A stretch of 7,243 nucleotides of DNA from an uncultured Erysipelotrichaceae bacterium (GTDB lineage Bacteria > Bacillota_I > Bacilli_A > Erysipelotrichales > Erysipelotrichaceae), in contig CALEMD010000342.1 in the NCBI GenBank assembly GCA_937902945.1, positions 1 to 7,243 on the forward strand, in the 5' to 3' direction. Shown in pieces: positions 6,029-7,243 of this stretch. The notes below the pieces were generated by a model. That model was not told where the DNA came from, ran no database searches, and saw only the letters and a program-made list of their open reading frames with translations. The position numbers were made by a program, and so were the translations under genes. Positions within the stretch are counted from its first letter, which is position 1. Every line of letters starts with the position of its first letter.

Positions 6029-6057
6029 TTGATTAATCAGATAAGGAATGTTATTAT
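6029..6057 (+). promoter_or_regulatory. Putative extended -10 promoter of the thioredoxin-like gene
   Basis: TTGATT at 6029-6034, a 17-nt spacer, and TATTAT at 6052-6057 preceded by TGT (extended -10). The predicted start is near 6064, only about 11 nt before the ATG at 6075. It is divergent from the dnaD promoter with 36 bp between the two -35 boxes. Confidence 0.7.
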
Positions 6058-6074
6058 TTTGCTACGGTATAAAA

Positions 6075-6614
6075 ATGCTGAAGAAAATACTGTTTACATT
6101 GCTCACTCTGCTGATGATTTACAGCACCGTGATTATTGCATATAAAATAAATGAACCGCAGAAAATAGAAAGCAGAGCATTGGCAACGGCATTGAGCTCA
6201 GCTGCCATTCCCTATTCGACTCTGAAAGACTATACGCTCAACAGCGGAGAATCTGCAATTCATTATTATTTTTTCTGCAGCGGCAATGATCAGAACTGCA
6301 CCTATGTTGAAAATACGGTTCTGAAAAGCGTTGAAAACTCTACCAATCTGAACCTTGATTCGCTGCTTGAATATGTAGACCTGTCCGATGAATCGGAAGA
6401 TGCTATGAGCAGTCCGCTCAGTGACTGGGGCATCAATACCTATCCAGCATTTGTCGTATGCAATGTTTCACAAGGTTCCATAACTGTATCAAATCCGCTG
6501 GAATGGAATGCCTCATCACCGATGTCAGCAGATGACATTATCCGCTGGCTGTCTAAAGTCGGCCTGTATAACAATCCATCTGAAGAGGAAGCAATCAATA
6601 CACCCGCTTCATAA
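6075..6614 (+). CDS. Membrane-anchored, thioredoxin-fold-like protein of unknown role
   Basis: I do not recognise this 179-residue protein as a named family. A hydrophobic N-terminal helix (about 5-24, preceded by Lys3-Lys4) with no lipobox cysteine suggests a signal anchor, so the rest would lie outside the cytoplasm. The body looks like a thioredoxin fold: a strand IHYYFFC (62-68), a C68-x6-C75 pair in the place of the usual CxxC, a following helix (76-90), a strand LLEYVDL (97-103), and GINTYPAFVV (119-128), the pattern of the cis-proline loop (P124) and its strand. A final helix (151-162) and an acidic tail end it. A third cysteine is C129. The role could be thiol-disulfide exchange, but the active site is not canonical. 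I chose the ATG at 6075 because the promoter -10 lies after the other in-frame ATG at 6048. The ribosome site is poor (ACGG). It appears monocistronic, with its own terminator. Confidence 0.7.
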   Translation: MLKKILFTLLTLLMIYSTVIIAYKINEPQKIESRALATALSSAAIPYSTLKDYTLNSGESAIHYYFFCSGNDQNCTYVENTVLKSVENSTNLNLDSLLEYVDLSDESEDAMSSPLSDWGINTYPAFVVCNVSQGSITVSNPLEWNASSPMSADDIIRWLSKVGLYNNPSEEEAINTPAS

Positions 6615-6615
6615 G

Positions 6616-6639
6616 AAAAGACAGCCGCGGCTGTCTTTT
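6616..6639. terminator. Bidirectional terminator between the thioredoxin-like gene and mtnN
   Basis: A perfect 24-bp palindrome: AAAAGACAGC and GCTGTCTTTT pair over 10 bp around a CGCG loop. It starts 2 nt after the stop of the plus-strand gene, and its T-rich arm overlaps the first two bases of the mtnN stop codon at 6638-6640. The A4 and T4 ends let it serve both convergent genes. Confidence 0.85.
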
Positions 6640-7243
6640 ATATTTCTTCGAGGAATTTCTCACAGAACAATGCACTGGCTTCAGCTGCCTGCCCGACATT
6701 GAAGTCGGCGCTCTTTTCGTTGTCTTTCTTTCTGGCTATGTCAGAAAGAGAGCGGATAACAATGAACGGTACCTGATAGCGGCTGCATACCTGGGCAATG
6801 GAAGCTCCTTCCATCTCTGCACACAATGCAGTTGGATAATTCTTCAGAATCTCATTGATCTGCTTTGTGCGATAGACAAACTGATCGCCGGATACCATAT
6901 CTCCGATCCATGCCTTCTGATGCATTTTCTTCATAACCTGCCTTGCTGTTTTCACATAATGAGCATCGCTTCTGAAGCAAGTCTTTTTTTGATCAAATCC
7001 CTTTGGCCAGTTGCCACCGGGAATGTCTATGTCATGATGCGCAGTTCTTTCAGATATGACGATATCAAAAACCTCTTCCTGCGGATCCAGTCCGCCGGCA
7101 ATGCCGACATTGATGACACCCGTGATCGGATATCTTTCCATCAGTATTGCCGCAGTCACTGCAGCATTTGTCTTGCCTACGCCGCATTGGGTTGCTATGC
7201 ATTTTCTGCGGCCGATGTTTCCGACATAGAATTTCTGATTCTT
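6638..7243 (-). CDS. mtnN: 5'-methylthioadenosine/S-adenosylhomocysteine nucleosidase, 5'-truncated by the window edge
   Basis: This enzyme cleaves adenine from methylthioadenosine, S-adenosylhomocysteine and 5'-deoxyadenosine, so it feeds methionine salvage and the activated methyl cycle, and leads to AI-2 where luxS is present. The frame is open to the window end and gives the last 201 residues of a protein normally about 230 long. Visible family features are the glycine loop GVGKTNAA (residues 21-28 of the visible part), NVGIAGGLDP, the HHDIDIPGG segment, SGDQFV, the ribose-binding AEMEG, and RSLSDIA with the catalytic aspartate. The N-terminal catalytic glutamate (E. coli Glu12) lies outside the window and cannot be checked. 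GTG at 7159 is an internal valine, not the start, because conserved sequence continues upstream of it. The stop codon is shared with the palindromic terminator shared with the gene on the other strand. Confidence 0.92.
   Translation of the reverse strand, partial: KNQKFYVGNIGRRKCIATQCGVGKTNAAVTAAILMERYPITGVINVGIAGGLDPQEEVFDIVISERTAHHDIDIPGGNWPKGFDQKKTCFRSDAHYVKTARQVMKKMHQKAWIGDMVSGDQFVYRTKQINEILKNYPTALCAEMEGASIAQVCSRYQVPFIVIRSLSDIARKKDNEKSADFNVGQAAEASALFCEKFLEEI

Noticed and set aside
6638..7159. An intact mtnN of 173 residues starting with GTG at 7159
   Set aside because: The conserved glycine loop and the strand before it continue upstream in the same frame to the window end, so the gene is cut by the window and not short.
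1..7243. CRISPR array, insertion sequence, tRNA, prophage or defence genes
   Set aside because: No spaced repeats, terminal inverted repeats, transposase motifs, tRNA-like cloverleaf or defence-type domains were seen; every substantial stretch is explained by housekeeping genes.

Overview
The window looks like chromosomal backbone of a low-to-moderate GC Bacillota (Firmicutes) bacterium. The evidence is a type B RNase P RNA, GpsB, a RecU/bifunctional class A penicillin-binding protein operon, a DnaD/Nth operon, strong AAGGAG-type ribosome sites and sigma-A-like extended -10 promoters. Protein sequences such as the RecU and GpsB relatives diverge from Bacillus in a way that would suit Erysipelotrichia, but that placement is an impression from memory, not a search result. 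I see no mobile element, CRISPR array, tRNA, toxin-antitoxin pair or defence system.

Layout: 21-614 (-) pgsA; 671-701 (-) terminator of the RNA gene; 706-1069 (-) rnpB; 1067-1399 (-) gpsB; about 120 bp of divergent promoter region; 1522-2112 (+) recU; 2099-4729 (+) class A PBP overlapping recU by 14 nt; 4732-4758 a bidirectional terminator; 4771-5403 (-) nth; 5378-5938 (-) dnaD overlapping nth by 26 nt; a second divergent promoter region; 6075-6614 (+) an unnamed membrane-anchored thioredoxin-fold-like protein; 6616-6639 a bidirectional terminator; 6638-7243 (-) the C-terminal part of mtnN, cut by the window edge. Little DNA is left unexplained.

How the genes fit together: the centre is an envelope and cell-cycle neighbourhood. 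GpsB and the class A PBP are encoded on opposite sides of one promoter region. The PBP's short cytoplasmic tail carries a perfect match to the SRxxR(R/K) motif that GpsB is known to bind, and this GpsB keeps the groove residues. RecU, Nth and DnaD are for recombination, base excision repair and replication initiation. PgsA makes the phosphatidylglycerol precursor for the membrane.

The observations most worth a second look are: (1) the GpsB-PBP1 docking motif pair; (2) a Glu-to-Gln change (with Arg-to-Tyr) at the motif 3 catalytic position of the PBP's glycosyltransferase domain; (3) a small exported thioredoxin-like protein with a CX6C pair, in the same window as an exported PBP domain with two cysteines; (4) an rnpB whose 5' end overlaps the gpsB stop codon, so that its transcription must start inside gpsB or depend on processing.
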